Shown here piece after piece: positions 1 through 11,660 of a stretch of 64,000 bases of DNA. The stretch comes from Utricularia gibba (lineage: Eukaryota > Streptophyta > Magnoliopsida > Lamiales > Lentibulariaceae). The notes under the pieces are model-generated. The model made no database searches and was not told where the DNA came from. It saw only the letters and a list, made by a program, of their open reading frames with translations. The stretch lies in the NCBI GenBank assembly GCA_002189035.1, contig NEEC01000019.1, positions 1,860,001 through 1,924,000 on the forward strand. Direction: 5' to 3'. The stretch's first letter is position 1. The number at the start of each line of letters is the position of its first letter. The position numbers and the translations under genes are program-made.

Positions 1-687
1 CTCTTGACTGGACAAGGTGTGATCATGATATTTTTGCAATCACAATTCACACTTTATAATCAAGCATTTAATTAAATCTTATTATGTTTGATATGTTAGC
101 TTAAAAGGAATAAAGAAATGCAAAAAATGAAAAAAAAAGCACAATTACGATAATCCGATATCCCAAATATATTTATAACCACTTGTTTTGATTAGTTATC
201 CTTAGTATTGAAATGATTTATTATGAAAAAATAGAACAAGAATAATCGAATAAAATATAATTAAAATTTTAAAATTAGAAAATCGAATCAAATCTATCAT
301 TTCCTACCAATACTTAAAATACTAGGAATTGATTGCAATATTAAAAACTAGGTATTTATTGAAATAAATAGAAAATCACGTATTTATTGAAAAACACATG
401 TTATATTTTAATTTCCATATAGGGTATAATTGAAGTGTAACATATAATTAATTATTTAAGTCATATTAGTTTTTGAATAGGTGTGAAAAGAAATTGGCTA
501 AAGTAACGCGCACACGGCACTCCTCAGTCACCTAGTCTTGGCTTTCATTTGCCAAGTCATGCATCATCTCTCTAAAGTCTCAATTAATGCAAATTTTTTT
601 ACAGAATTTATAGGAAACAGGAACGAGCAGTTTGAATGCATCAAGGAGCTTGACTGATATTCCATTTGCCTCTGCCTGCTATCGTTG
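1..687. other. AT-rich upstream region, no gene seen
   Basis: Very AT-rich up to about 480, then more mixed sequence that probably holds the promoter and leader of the MACPF gene starting at 688. I see no coding exon, RNA gene or repeat that can be supported. Confidence 0.5.
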
Positions 688-3330
688 ATGAACGGCAACG
701 GAAGTAGCATCGTGGAGACGGCGCTTGCTTCTCTCGGCCGTGGCTTCGATTACTCCTCCGATTTCAGGCTCCAATACTGCAAGGGCAATGAGAGGCTCAT
801 CCTCGTCAACCATATCGATACGCGAGTTCTTCAAATCCCGGGCTTCGGATCGTATTCCGACGTCTCCGTCGACATTAAGGCCGGCAAGGGAGATCGCACG
901 AGATACCAGTCCGATATCCTCTCCTTCACGAAGGTAAAAACAGAACACTATTATTCAATCTTTCTCTTGTGTAAATTTCAAATAGTTTGTGAAATTGGAT
1001 CAGATGTGCGAATTGTGCAACCAGAAGAGTTGCGTGCCGGGGAAGCTCCCGTCGGGGCAATTCAACTCGATGTTCGGGTACCAGTCGGGTGCGTGGGCGA
1101 AGGACGCGGAGCGGATGCGTGCCCTGGGGTTCGATGGATATTTCATCGAGCTCTTCAACCTTCGTCTCGATCGGTACCCGTTGATTGTTACGGACCAGGT
1201 ACGGAACGACGTTCCTCCTACGTGGGACCCCCCTGCTCTCGCAAGGTAACACACATCAATCACGGAGCAGTGCTACTAGTCAAAAATTGGCGTATATCTT
1301 CTCACAGAGTCAAATATTGAAACCTTGAGATCTTGAAAAACTTCATCACTTGTCGCGGCTTTTATTCGTCTTTTTGTTTATTTTCTAAAAATCCAGTTTC
1401 GGATTTCATTATTTTTCAAATTAGGCGGCCAAACTGGTACAATAATTCAAGTTTTTATCTTATTTTCACAGGTTAATTGCTCGTGGAATTAGTAGGCAAA
1501 ATTTTGTGTGTTTTATTGGAGGTTTTGATAAATGTGATGATGATGATGATCTTTGGATGCCAGATTCATAGACAAGTATGGGACTCATGTGATAGTTGGG
1601 GTGAGCATCGGCGGCCAGGACGTGGTTCTGGTGAAGCAAGACAACTCATCCCAACTCGACCCATCCCACCTCAAATCCCATCTCCACGATCTTGGCGACC
1701 AGCTCTTCAATGGCACCTGCCCTTTCTCCCCCGGAGGACCCAAACACAAGGTGTTTCTTTCTTTCCAGTACGCCAAAATATTGTTTTTTTTCTTTTTTTC
1801 TGGTGTTTCACCCCCTGAAACACAGATTCCGACGGCCTTCCACGTGTTTGATCCGGAATGGGATCCACTACCGAACCACACCTCGATCACCAGCAAAGAT
1901 GTAAGCATGTACATTGGTTCCTTTGTTTCGGAAACCATTTGCTAACATTCTGCGCACTTGGCGTCAGGGGATTACCGTGCTGTGCCAAAGAAGAGGGGGA
2001 GATCCATCAGCAAGAACCCATTCCGAATGGCTGCTGACTGTCCCTTCAATGCCCGATGCGCTTCACTTCATTTTCATTCCCATAACCTCTCTTCTACAAG
2101 GTGTCCCCGGCCGAGGGTTCCTCTCGCACGCCATCAACCTGTACCTCAGATGTGCGTAACCCTAACGACGTCGTGTTGACTTACAGTGCACTGTCTCACC
2201 CAACCCATGTTTGGTGAAAATGCAGATAAGCCTCCCATGGTAGACTTGGAGTACTTCTTGGACTTCCAAGTCCATAAGACTTGGGCTCCGATGCACAGCG
2301 ACCTTCCGCTCGCCCCAACACGGACGATGGGTCGTGATGCTCCTAAACTCAGCTTCAATTTAATGGGGCCCAAGCTCAACGTCAATCCGGCCCAGGTAAT
2401 TTGTATTAAATATTGATGAAAATAACTTATAAATAAATGGATAATTTGAAAAATATAATGCTTTATTTTAATAATATAGAACTAATTAAATTCACATGAT
2501 AAAAATATTAAATATCATAATCTTTTATGACCGGTAATTATCATAAATAATATTTTAAATGCAGGTTTTCGTGGGTGACACTCCGGTCACTGGGATGCGG
2601 TTGTACCTGGAGGGCAACAAGTGCAACCGGTAAGGAAAAAAAAAAAAAAACTTCAATTAAAAATTGGGAAATAATTTATAAATGCAACGGTTTGGTTCCG
2701 AACAGGTTGGCGGTACATCTGCAGCACCTGGCAAATGCTCCGACGTTCCTGCGGAACAGAATCCACGGTGACTTGTCTCGATGGCGCGGCTCCCACGAAA
2801 ACCACGACGCGGTCAGTTTTCTGGAGCCAGTGATGTGGAAGAAATTTTCTCATATCTGCGCAGCTCCGGTCAAATTCGACCGAAGGTGGCTTGACCCAGG
2901 CGGCGTGTCGGTCTTTATCGTCACCGGGGCTCAACTCTACGTCATGATTCACGAAACTAAGCCCGTATTGAATCTCCGATTGTGCTATTCCAGAGTATCC
3001 GACTGCTACGTGGTGCAATCGAACTGGATGCATTGCGCTTCGGAAAAGCAATCCCTAAAATCCGGCTTCCTGTCATCGATTAGTTCATCGCTTTACGCGA
3101 AACCGGAGAACGGGATGTTTCCGAATGTGATACTGGACTCCGCAGTTTTCCCGGGCCGGCCGCCGGTCCCTGTAGAGGCGCCGAAATTGCTGAAGTACGT
3201 TGACACGGCGGAGATGAGCCGTGGCCCGTCGGACAATCCCGGGCACTGGCTTGTGACCGGTGCGAAATTGGGGTTGGAGAATGGCAGAATTTGCCTAAGA
3301 GTTAAGTTCTCTTTGTTGACCCTCCTGTAA
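688..3330 (+). CDS. MACPF domain protein (CAD1/NSL1 family)
   Basis: Eight exons join in frame: 688-933, 1004-1245, 1564-1750, 1826-1900, 1968-2151, 2226-2395, 2565-2629 and 2706-3330, giving 597 residues, the usual size of plant MACPF proteins. Visible family features are the N-terminal stretch with GKGDRTRYQSDILSF, the central YGTHVIVGVSIGGQD core of the membrane attack complex/perforin fold, GDPSARTHSEWLLTVPSMPD, and the C-terminal beta-rich part with VTGMRLYLEG and HLQHLAN. Known relatives (Arabidopsis CAD1, NSL1) restrain salicylate-dependent defence and cell death; whether this copy does so is inference. The start is the first in-frame ATG; the TTG just before it is not used. The protein has no signal peptide, as is normal for the plant family. 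All splice sites are GT-AG and no disruption is seen. Confidence 0.9.
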
Positions 3331-3906
3331 GCAAAACCATCATATTCCTCATTTGAGTTACGGTGATCAGATCTCCATCTAGGAATCTGATCTCCCCGTT
3401 TTTTAAGCATAAGTTGTCTTCTAGCTTTCACTGAACTTGGAGTGTTCGCATCCGGTGAAAAGTAGGAAAAATTCTGTGAATAGTTGAGTTTATTTATCTT
3501 CATTTAATGTTCGCCACCTACCATCTCCCAATAAATACTGAAGACTGAAGTTTCTGATAAGTGACTTCCAATAAGAAGTTGCTGGGTTAAAGCTTTCTGT
3601 TTCCTCCCTTCAGTGAAAAACCCCTTGGGAAAGCAGTTTGGTTGTTGTTCATTGAGGAAATTTTGGAACTTGTCCGGATCAAGCCTATATACCACACGTT
3701 AGGTAACCAATGATACGTCTGAACTCTGAATTCTTTATCTATTTATTTGTTCATCTTAGATTAGTAATTCTGAATACCAGGAAGGAGCCAATCAGACTTA
3801 ATATATTAGCATTTTTTGTTGAGAAAGACGATAGCTTTTGCAACCGCCGAGTCTGACCTCTTCCCATCCTTGACCCTCCATCTTCAAGGGGTGTTCAACA
3901 ACAATA
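3331..3906. other. Intergenic: 3' end of MACPF gene and leader of Sec14 gene
   Basis: No coding exon is convincing here. The first part probably holds the MACPF 3' UTR and the last 100 bases the 5' UTR of the next gene. Short open frames lack family motifs. Confidence 0.5.
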
Positions 3907-5306
3907 ATGGATGGAAATCAGGAGCTTGCTCTTGCCCAGATGCGGAGATCAGTCCAGCAACTTGGTGGGGATACCGAGGTAATATTTTAAATCACTTCTA
4001 ACGTTAAGGCTTTTGCTCTCTACATGTGAAGGGTTTAGGCACAAAGTTTCTACATGATTCTTGACTTGTACAAGTGGGCAGGGTTATGGGAACTTAACCT
4101 TGATGAGATTCTTGGTGGCGAGATCTATGGATTTGGAGAAGGCTGCGAAGATGTTTGTGGAGTGGCAACAATGGAGGACTTCCTTCGTGCCCGGCGGACG
4201 AATCCCCGAATCTGAAATTCAATACGAATTAGGTTGTGAGAAAATTTATTTGCAGGGGCTATCAAGAAAAGGGCTACCAGTTCTCATAGTTAAAGGAGGG
4301 AAGCATTATCCATCCAAGGATCAACTTCAGTTTAAGAGTACTATGCTCCCTGCCTTCTATTGCTTATTATTTTTCTCCTATCTTATGTCTTGATCTGCCT
4401 GATTCGGTTCGGTTTATCTTCATTTTGATGAAAATGTGGGAACTGATGATCTTTTTTTTTTTTTTAATTTTCTGGTGCTTCTGATGGTGAGCCATTAAAC
4501 ATGTTCCTCCTTAACTTTTTTTGCTGCAGAGTTTATAGTTCATATACTGGACAAAACCATTGAAAGGTAAGCTTTTTCCTTTCATCTCCTTGGTTCCTTT
4601 CTTTTTTCCTTTTCAAATGGTTTTGTTTCTGAAATTTTCATTTACTCTGGTTCAGTGGTTTCAAGGGACAAGAAATAGGCAATGAAAAGTTAGTCGGAAT
4701 CATTGATATGAAGCACATCTACTTGAAAAACCTGGATACACGCGGTCTGATCACTAGCTTTCAGTTCCTGCAAGTAAGTCGCCCCCGTCATGGCCCTTCT
4801 CTCTATGAATACTTGCTTTTCCATAGTACCTCTACAATTAGAACACCAAGGTGTAGAAAAACATGCTTTTCCCTGGTGCCCAAGCACTGTCTCAGGATAT
4901 CTACAACAAGTGGTTCCGGGTCTCGGATCCCATGTCTCTGTTGTGTAACAGGTGTTGTGTGCAGGCATATTACCCGGAGCGGCTAGCGAAGGCGTTCCTT
5001 GTAAACATGCCACGATTCTTCGTCCACGTCTGGAGATTTGTATGTCGCTTTCTGGAGAAAGCAACCTTGGAAAAGGTCCGTGCACGAAACCAGTTGCAAA
5101 TCATGAAGCTACAGAATAGAACGTTTACACGGTAGCAAACATGTTGTGCACTGCAGATTGTGGTGGTGACCAATGAGGAAGAGCAGCGAGATTTCGTGGC
5201 GGAGATTGGCAAAGACACGTTGCCGGAAGAATACGGAGGCCGAGCGAAGCCCATCCTCCTCCAAGATTTCCCCGTAAGCCCCCTCCATCATCCAACCACG
5301 GACTGA
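3907..5306 (+). CDS. Sec14-like CRAL-TRIO lipid-binding protein
   Basis: Six exons (3907-3978, 4082-4337, 4530-4566, 4656-4773, 4965-5075, 5157-5306) join in frame to 247 residues. The N-terminal third is the CRAL-TRIO-N helical part (LMRFLVARSMDLEKAAKM). The remainder is the Sec14 fold: GLPVLIVKGGKH, ILDKTIESGF, GIIDMKHIYLKN, FQFLQAYYPERLAKAFLVNM and the closing LPEEYGG. Sec14 proteins bind and exchange phosphatidylinositol or related lipids at membranes. This is a short, single-domain member, without the GOLD or nodulin domains of patellins and SFH proteins. The lipid it binds cannot be read from sequence. After LPEEYGG the frame runs on about 18 residues to TGA; another downstream exon is possible but not needed. 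Confidence 0.9.
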
Positions 5307-6099
5307 AGACGACCACTCAACTTGTCTGCTTGCAACTCCCTGGGAAATGACACGTTATGTTACCTGTTGAAGGGGCAATGCCATGCCGCATTCATTTTCT
5401 AGCTGAAAAAGTAGAGCCAGTTTACCATCAGAGACGAAGCCACGCTTCAACAAATGAAGGCACCCAAGGAAAAAAAAACTTGTATCATATGTATTTGTTA
5501 TTAAAATTATACACTTACATTATGATGAACTATTTGACGCCACTAAAAAGATATAAACTTGTCACCGTTAAATATGTTTTCTTTTTTAATTTTTTTAAAA
5601 AATTGACATCAGTCACCTAATTTCTAGGTAAGCCACTGCTTACCATGGGAGTCTTCGACGGGGCGATGAGTGATGATAGCATTAGCAGGAATGGTGGAGA
5701 CAGGTTTGAAAGATGTATTCACATGTGAAAACTCCAGTTCAAGACGGATACTGCACAGATAGAGACAAGCAAACATCAAATGCAATCCGAGTAAGAAAGG
5801 GAAGAATTCCCAAACGAAGAAGGCTCACGCACAACTACCACTTGATTTACTTGTCTGCACTTCATACCACGCAACTGCTGCTACTGCCTGCCACAGCAAT
5901 ACACTGAGACGCAATCAATCGTTTCCATCGCATACAGCATCATGCCATCGCAGAGGGCACCAGGAGCAACTTGTTATTAAATGGAACTGTTAACATGTAG
6001 CTCGGAGAGTTGTACACGATAAAACAAAACGTCTCACATCAGACTTCAGCGTCTGCTTCATGTCTTGGGATTTAAAGGATTTGGGAACCATACCTTGCT
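5307..6099. other. Intergenic, no functional gene seen
   Basis: Mixed-composition DNA between the Sec14 gene and the MAP70 pseudogene. It may include the Sec14 3' UTR and, on the minus strand, the decayed 3' end of the pseudogene. I recognise no exon. Confidence 0.4.
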
Positions 6100-7265
6100 T
6101 TGCTCCTTGAATACACAAGTCTTTCTCTCACGCTTCTTCTCTCTTCTCATCTTCTTGGCTCCAACTTCCATTGCTCAAGCCAAGGTCTCCGCTTGTTTTT
6201 CTAAAATCTGATCAAAGGGGAGGACAGGAAACCTTCTTAACTTTTGTGCAAGAAAAAATTCAACAGCATATATGTAGAAATGATTCAACCTCCATTGCAT
6301 TATCCTTTGAGACTTTGATCCTTTTCTTGAAAGCTTTCTGCAAAGCAACCACCTCTTTCTGCAATAAACTAGGCATAAACTAGGCACTGTATCCTCAGAA
6401 TCTGATCAAATTTGTGCGTCACTACACTAGTGTTCGCTTCTGGAGTTTCCCCACTGTGTTATTGGGATCTTCAATTTCCTTAAATTCGCCACATTCGTCT
6501 TGCTTGAAACTTGGACCTGCTCCATTCATGGGGCTTTAATCCTGTGCTAAGATCGCGGTCCACCATCGAAGGACATTGATGCCACCTTTGCAGATTTCAA
6601 AACTGTACTGCTCCCAGAATATTTACTTTGAAACAATGTGAATCTTTTAGATAAAGTGAATGAAACTGGCAGCTAATTTGGTGATATTTTCAGATCCGCC
6701 AAGTGATTGGCTGCGTGATAACCCATTTTTTGCGCTTCTTGGTTCCGAAGTGCCACCAAATGCCACAATTGGTGATCTCAAGTTTTCCTCAATAACCTTC
6801 AGCCAGCGTTTCTCTATGATTTTTTTTTTTCTGTCACAACCAGAAAATTGGCATGCAAGACTAAACCGACCCTTTTCAATAGCCTTTTTTATTTTTTACT
6901 GGCGGTCTCTCGGCGAGTTTCAAAGTCCTTGATCTTTGAATAGGTTTCTCCCGATTCCCTCTCCTTATTTGAAAACAAAAAAACCAATTCATTTACGAAA
7001 GATAAGCGGAGCCAGAAAGGTGATGTTAAAAATTCAAATCAGAAAACGAATCCCGTGGTACCAGAAACAGAGACTGACCTCTGACCTCCCCCTCCAGTTG
7101 ATTAACCGCCAACTTCACCGGATCCGAACCTAGAGCGTTAATCAACTCATCGAAATCAAAACTAGGTCATACAAACGACCTCCGCCATGACGCTAAACCC
7201 TTGAACGACGCCGGCACCGTAAGCCTCTGTCCTCAAGCCGCCGCATAAACGCCGGCGTCACACAA
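6100..7265 (-). pseudogene. Decayed MAP70 (microtubule-associated protein 70) pseudogene
   Basis: Read on the minus strand, collinear fragments of plant MAP70 appear in the right order but in shifting frames. About 7250-7080: VPASFK, then an in-frame TGA, then DELINALGSDPVKLAVNQLE and EVR at a former exon end followed by GT. About 6760-6697: LKVIEENLR and NGLSRSQSLGG. About 6585-6557: SFDGG. About 6365-6328: QKEVVALQKAF. About 6171-6141: MEVGAKKMRRE, matching the AMEVEAKKMRRE helix of the family. The long central coiled coil is missing, stops separate the pieces, and no open frame joins them. MAP70 proteins bind cortical microtubules; this copy cannot encode one. The retained GT after exon 1 argues against a simple processed retrocopy; a truncated gene duplicate is more likely. 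Confidence 0.8.
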
Positions 7266-9278
7266 GAAAAAGCCTCCGCAGTCGTACCAAAACTTCCGTC
7301 CCCAGCAACCTACCTTATCCACGCCGATCTACTCCTGCCGTTAACTCGCATCAAAATCCCCCAAACACGAAACACAAGAGGCATTTGAATATAGTGCGCG
7401 AAGCGTGAAGCGAATTAATTTTACAGCCTGTATTTTAGTATGCTATTTTCATTTTAAATATTAAATAAAAATATATTTAACTGCATAATTCATTAATTAT
7501 ATTTTGACTATAAATTTTAAACCCAATAATCATCCTTCAATAATATCCATCGGCTGATTTTGGAAAATTACCATTTACTTCACTAGATCACATATTTTGC
7601 ATTTCGCTCCCCTCAGGGAAGAACAGCTTCGCGCCCACGCAAAATATGTATAAAAACACAGACTATCTCAGTTACTGATGCAGCAGTCGCCTTCACCGAG
7701 CCCCAACGGCGACCTCCGCGGCGGCCGCTGCCGTTGCGGCCTGATCTCCGGCCGCGGTCCCGACACTTCGACGGTCCCCGACTCTTGCTTTATTCTCCTG
7801 ACCTGGCTGTGAACCCCACTCCCTCTAAACCTCTCGCCGTCGTCTCGGCTCTCCGCCATATCGCACCGATCCATGGCACCGGGACATGATTCAGGGGATA
7901 CTTATAGGAGACCCGAGGAAGAACTGTTCAACGGGCGTCCGTGGGAACCGGGAACACTGTTCAAAACACCTTCGTCAACCGGTTGACATTGGAGCAGGTC
8001 AACCCACCTCTCTTCCATGTGTTGAAAGAATTAGGCGATATCGACGTGTACGTGTCTCATATCTGAAAAATACACATTAACATCATATTCCGTACGTCTC
8101 ATGCCAAAGCTATAAACTTTATCTTATACATCATTTTGGAATCCATAGTACTTGTGTGAAATTAGATATTATTAGATAAAATAATCTTACATCGAGATTG
8201 AGTTCAATATTTTTCAATATGATCTACGTTTCTTATATATTTAAGTTTAAATAGATATTGGGCATGATTTGTATGTATGGCTCACTAGTTTTGATTTTTG
8301 GGCAAGGACTTGGAAAAGGATGGTGGGTTGGTGTGTGATCATTGGAATGTTGATTTGGGCGGAGTCACGGATGGATGGGGAAGTTGGCCGGCGGCAGAAT
8401 TTCGGCTTGACATGGACCAGGTCAGCTTTTACCGGTTCTCAAAATTTTTCAAGTAAAAATTAATCAACTGCAAAACCACACCAAAACTAGTATTTATTAT
8501 GATAATTTAATTATTTGTAATTAAATATTATATATTTATAATTTAAAAATATATGGTTAAAATAATATTGTATTTGGGTAGATATATTATGATAAATTTT
8601 AAAAAATATCAGACTATATAAATGTATTAACCACGTACCAATTTAATTTGATTGCATATAGTGCCTGACATGGCACATCCAGGGCGGGGGATATGCCACG
8701 TCTACCAACACCATCCGGCGGCTGAAAGCAGACCATCTCCACAAGTTGAAGGAATCAAATGTGGGTTGGGCAAGATGATAGATACCCTTTTCCGGAATCT
8801 TCCGCAGCCTAAGAATGGTCTCGTCAGAGCCAGGTTCGGTCGGTAATCGTCTCTTCTGTCGGGATAACAATGAGACGGCGGTTGACAGAGTTTACCAGTT
8901 TTGAAATTAATAATTAGATGGATGTTAACACATGTAAAACCTAAATATACAAAAAAAACGTAAATAATATTAAAAAAATTAGATTTAATCGATTATAATT
9001 TAATTATTTCATTTTAAAATAACGATATATAATTGTTTATTCTAACAAACACCGCATACAAAAAAGGGATACTATATTAAACTACAATAAGCATGATAAA
9101 AACGTTCTTCTCGCATCTATGTAATGATGTCTTATGAATCATCACCCGGTCTGTGTGGTGACAGATTTCCGCCGGCAGACCGGAAAACGCCCACCTTTTT
9201 TGCCTTGATCCCCCTTTTAATCATACTTATCTACTATTCGGTCTCGTATTCTCTTTGTCCCCGTGTGTTATTATTTCT
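7266..9278. other. Intergenic with AT-rich blocks, no gene supported
   Basis: AT-rich blocks (about 7430-7560, 8100-8270, 8480-8600, 8900-9060) separate patches of normal composition. A GC-rich patch at 7668-7875 is open on the minus strand for 68 codons, but I recognise no family. A diverged copy of the AT-rich repeat listed at 9764-9910 lies at about 8990-9046. Confidence 0.4.
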
Positions 9279-9288
9279 ATATATATAC
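9279..9288 (+). promoter_or_regulatory. TATA box of the Nudix gene
   Basis: A TATATATATA stretch sits 41 bases before the Nudix ATG, a spacing that fits transcription starting near 9310 and a very short leader. Position and consensus only. Confidence 0.5.
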
Positions 9289-9328
9289 GTGTGGCTGGGT
9301 TAAGGCATGGTTCTGTTAGTCTTCGAGA

Positions 9329-10514
9329 ATGGCGACCGGCGGTGCCCGGACCGGGAGAGCTCTGCAGCGGTATAACAAGGATATGGGCCGCCTTATTGTC
9401 GGGTAAGTAATCCGTCTCTGTGTTAAGTTAGTTAGTTACATGGGGAGTTAGTTGAATGGCCGCTTCGTTGTTGCGTCCAGATGCATTCCGTACAGGTACA
9501 AGAACGGGAAGAGGAGGGAGATCCAGGAGTTGGAGGTCCTTGTCATCACTTCGCCCAAGCGGGAGGCGATGATGTTTCCCAAGGTGATGATGATTCCATT
9601 CTCTAAACGGAGTGGAGGTCGCCTCTTTCTTTTTTTCTTTTTAATTATTTAATGACATTGGAATCCTAATCATAATAATTGGAATAGATTTTTTTTAGAA
9701 GTATTATTTAAGTTTAAATATATAAGAAACTTAAATAATATTAGAAAAAAATAGATATAATTGATGTATAATTTTTTATATAATTAATTATTTTATTTTA
9801 AAATTTTGATTTAGTATTGGTTATTCTAAAATTAAATTTAATATATATGTAATTTTTTATATAGTTGATTATTTAATTTTGAAATTTCGATTTGGGATTC
9901 ATTGTTCTAATGTGATAGACTAAAAACACACAAATAACATGTAATTCATGGAGTTGATGGGGAGTGTTGTAGTAGGGTCGACTAACAGAGATGGCGTTTC
10001 TTGCATTGGAGGAAGCAGGGCGGGTGGGAGTTGGATGAGTCCATGGAGGAGGCGGCGTCCCGGGAGTCGCTGGAGGAGGCCGGCGTCGTCGGAAACCTGG
10101 AGGTAGCATACACTCCTGCATTCAAATGGTCGGAATCCCAGTGTATGTTTCTTTAATTCCTAATCGGAGAATGTACGGGCGTGCAGTGTGAGCTCGGGCG
10201 ATGGGTATACAAGAGCAAGAAGCACGAGTCATATCGCGAGGGCTTCATGTTTCCCTTGCTGGTAACTCAGCAACTCGACGCCTGGCCGGAGAAATGTGCT
10301 CGGAAGAGGCAGTGGGTAGGTAACACACACAGCGCATTACCAGCACTGAGACAGAGGAATGGAGGAACCAAGACTGTGACTAACGCATGGTTTCATTGCA
10401 CCGCAGATGAGCGTGGACGAAGCCAGAACTGCTTGCGAGCAATGGTGGATGAAGGAAGCCCTCGACGCCCTGGTGCACAGATTACACCATCCCAAGTCCG
10501 TAATTAAAAATTAA
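9329..10514 (+). CDS. Nudix hydrolase (NUDT4/12/13/17/18 type)
   Basis: Five exons (9329-9402, 9481-9583, 10019-10102, 10187-10315, 10407-10514) give 165 residues. The Nudix box is complete across exon 3: it begins GGWELDESMEEAASRE and continues SLEEAGV, fitting GX5EX7REUXEEXGU with the metal-binding glutamates present. The N-terminus reads TGRALQRYNKDMGRLIVGCIPYRYK, and MFPKGG immediately precedes the box. Plant members of this subgroup hydrolyse nucleoside-diphosphate derivatives, including diadenosine or inositol polyphosphates. The substrate, and any organelle targeting, cannot be settled from sequence. The intron before the Nudix-box exon (9584-10018) is AT-rich and contains the tandem repeat listed separately. 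Confidence 0.9.
9764..9910. repeat. Tandem AT-rich repeat, two copies in a Nudix intron
   Basis: Segments 9764-9829 and 9843-9910 align along their length by eye, sharing a TAATTTTTTATATA start and a TTATTCTAA/TTGTTCTAA end. A third, more diverged relative is at about 8990-9046, upstream of the same gene. There are no clear terminal inverted repeats or coding remnants, so this is not assigned to a transposon family. Confidence 0.45.
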
Positions 10515-11660
10515 TTGATTTTTTTTTTAAGTTCCGTAGGAAGTTGCAATTGGTAGAGTGGTTCAAATGATTAAATATCTGTATGTTGATAACAATATAT
10601 GTTTAGTAAATTAAGTATATAACATTAATGTAAAATACTTCTAAATACGTATTTCAAAACTTCCATTCTATGCGGATTAATTTTGATAAACAATCCAATT
10701 TATAAAGTATTTGTTTTAACCATATTTATTAAATATAATATTATTTTTAATATTATATTATATTTACTATATAATATATTTCATTTAAAATATAGATAAA
10801 TCAAATATATATTTGTTGTGGTAAAAAATCGATCTTATTGAAATGAATCGGTTTTCGAGTTAAGAAGCCGATTTATTTATAGTTGATTTATGGCTTTTTG
10901 CTTGCAGGTTGCTATTAGCATAAAAGAAATGAAAGTAGATAAGGATATTTACATGAAAATTGTTGAAACTAAAAAATCATGAAAATATTGAAGATCACAA
11001 GATAAATGAATTTTATTACAGATAAAAAATAAAAATATTATAAAATAATAGATATAAAGTTCAATCCTTTTTTATAAAACATTATCGTATATTAGCCACT
11101 TTTTGCACTTGATAGCACTATATGTAATTCTGTTAACACATAACCGCTAGTTGTTCTAAGACACTACAATTTGGCTATTTTTCAGACTCGGGTGCCATTT
11201 CTAAGTTGTGATTTCATTACACACTATCAGAATCTGTTTGATATATTTTCCGAAAAGATTTCATCTCCACATGACATATACCCATTTGGATTAGAACCCC
11301 ATCAATATTAATTATTAAAAAATCACATGGCAATCATATGTGAATAGCTTTCCACGATCCATGGAGCGTACACAGGGATGAGAATGTTTTGTGTGTGTGG
11401 GCCAGGTCCGTGGTTGTGTTGCAGCAGCGAATGTTTTCAAATACGCAATGCCTAAACCCTTTTTTGAGTTTCTTATAGTTTTTGTTTTGTCCGAAGATGG
11501 TGGAGCCGCCTCCACGTTTCGACCATCAACAGTGTGGTGGGTGAGAAGACGCTCTCGTCTCCTTAAAGCATCTTCTTCATCTTCCCATCACGTCAAGTTT
11601 TCTCTTCTTTCTCTATAAACCGCTCCAGATGAGGCTCCCACTTTGAATCGTTTTGGGAAA
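10515..11660. other. Intergenic, AT-rich, no gene seen
   Basis: Strongly AT-rich from about 10520 to 11310, then more balanced sequence that likely carries the promoter and 5' UTR of the caleosin gene. No exon, RNA or transposon protein recognised. Confidence 0.45.

Noticed and set aside
7668-7874. 68-codon GC-rich open frame on the minus strand
   Set aside because: The RRSPLGLGE end looks protein-like, but I could not assign a family or find further exons, and a GC-rich patch lengthens frames by chance.
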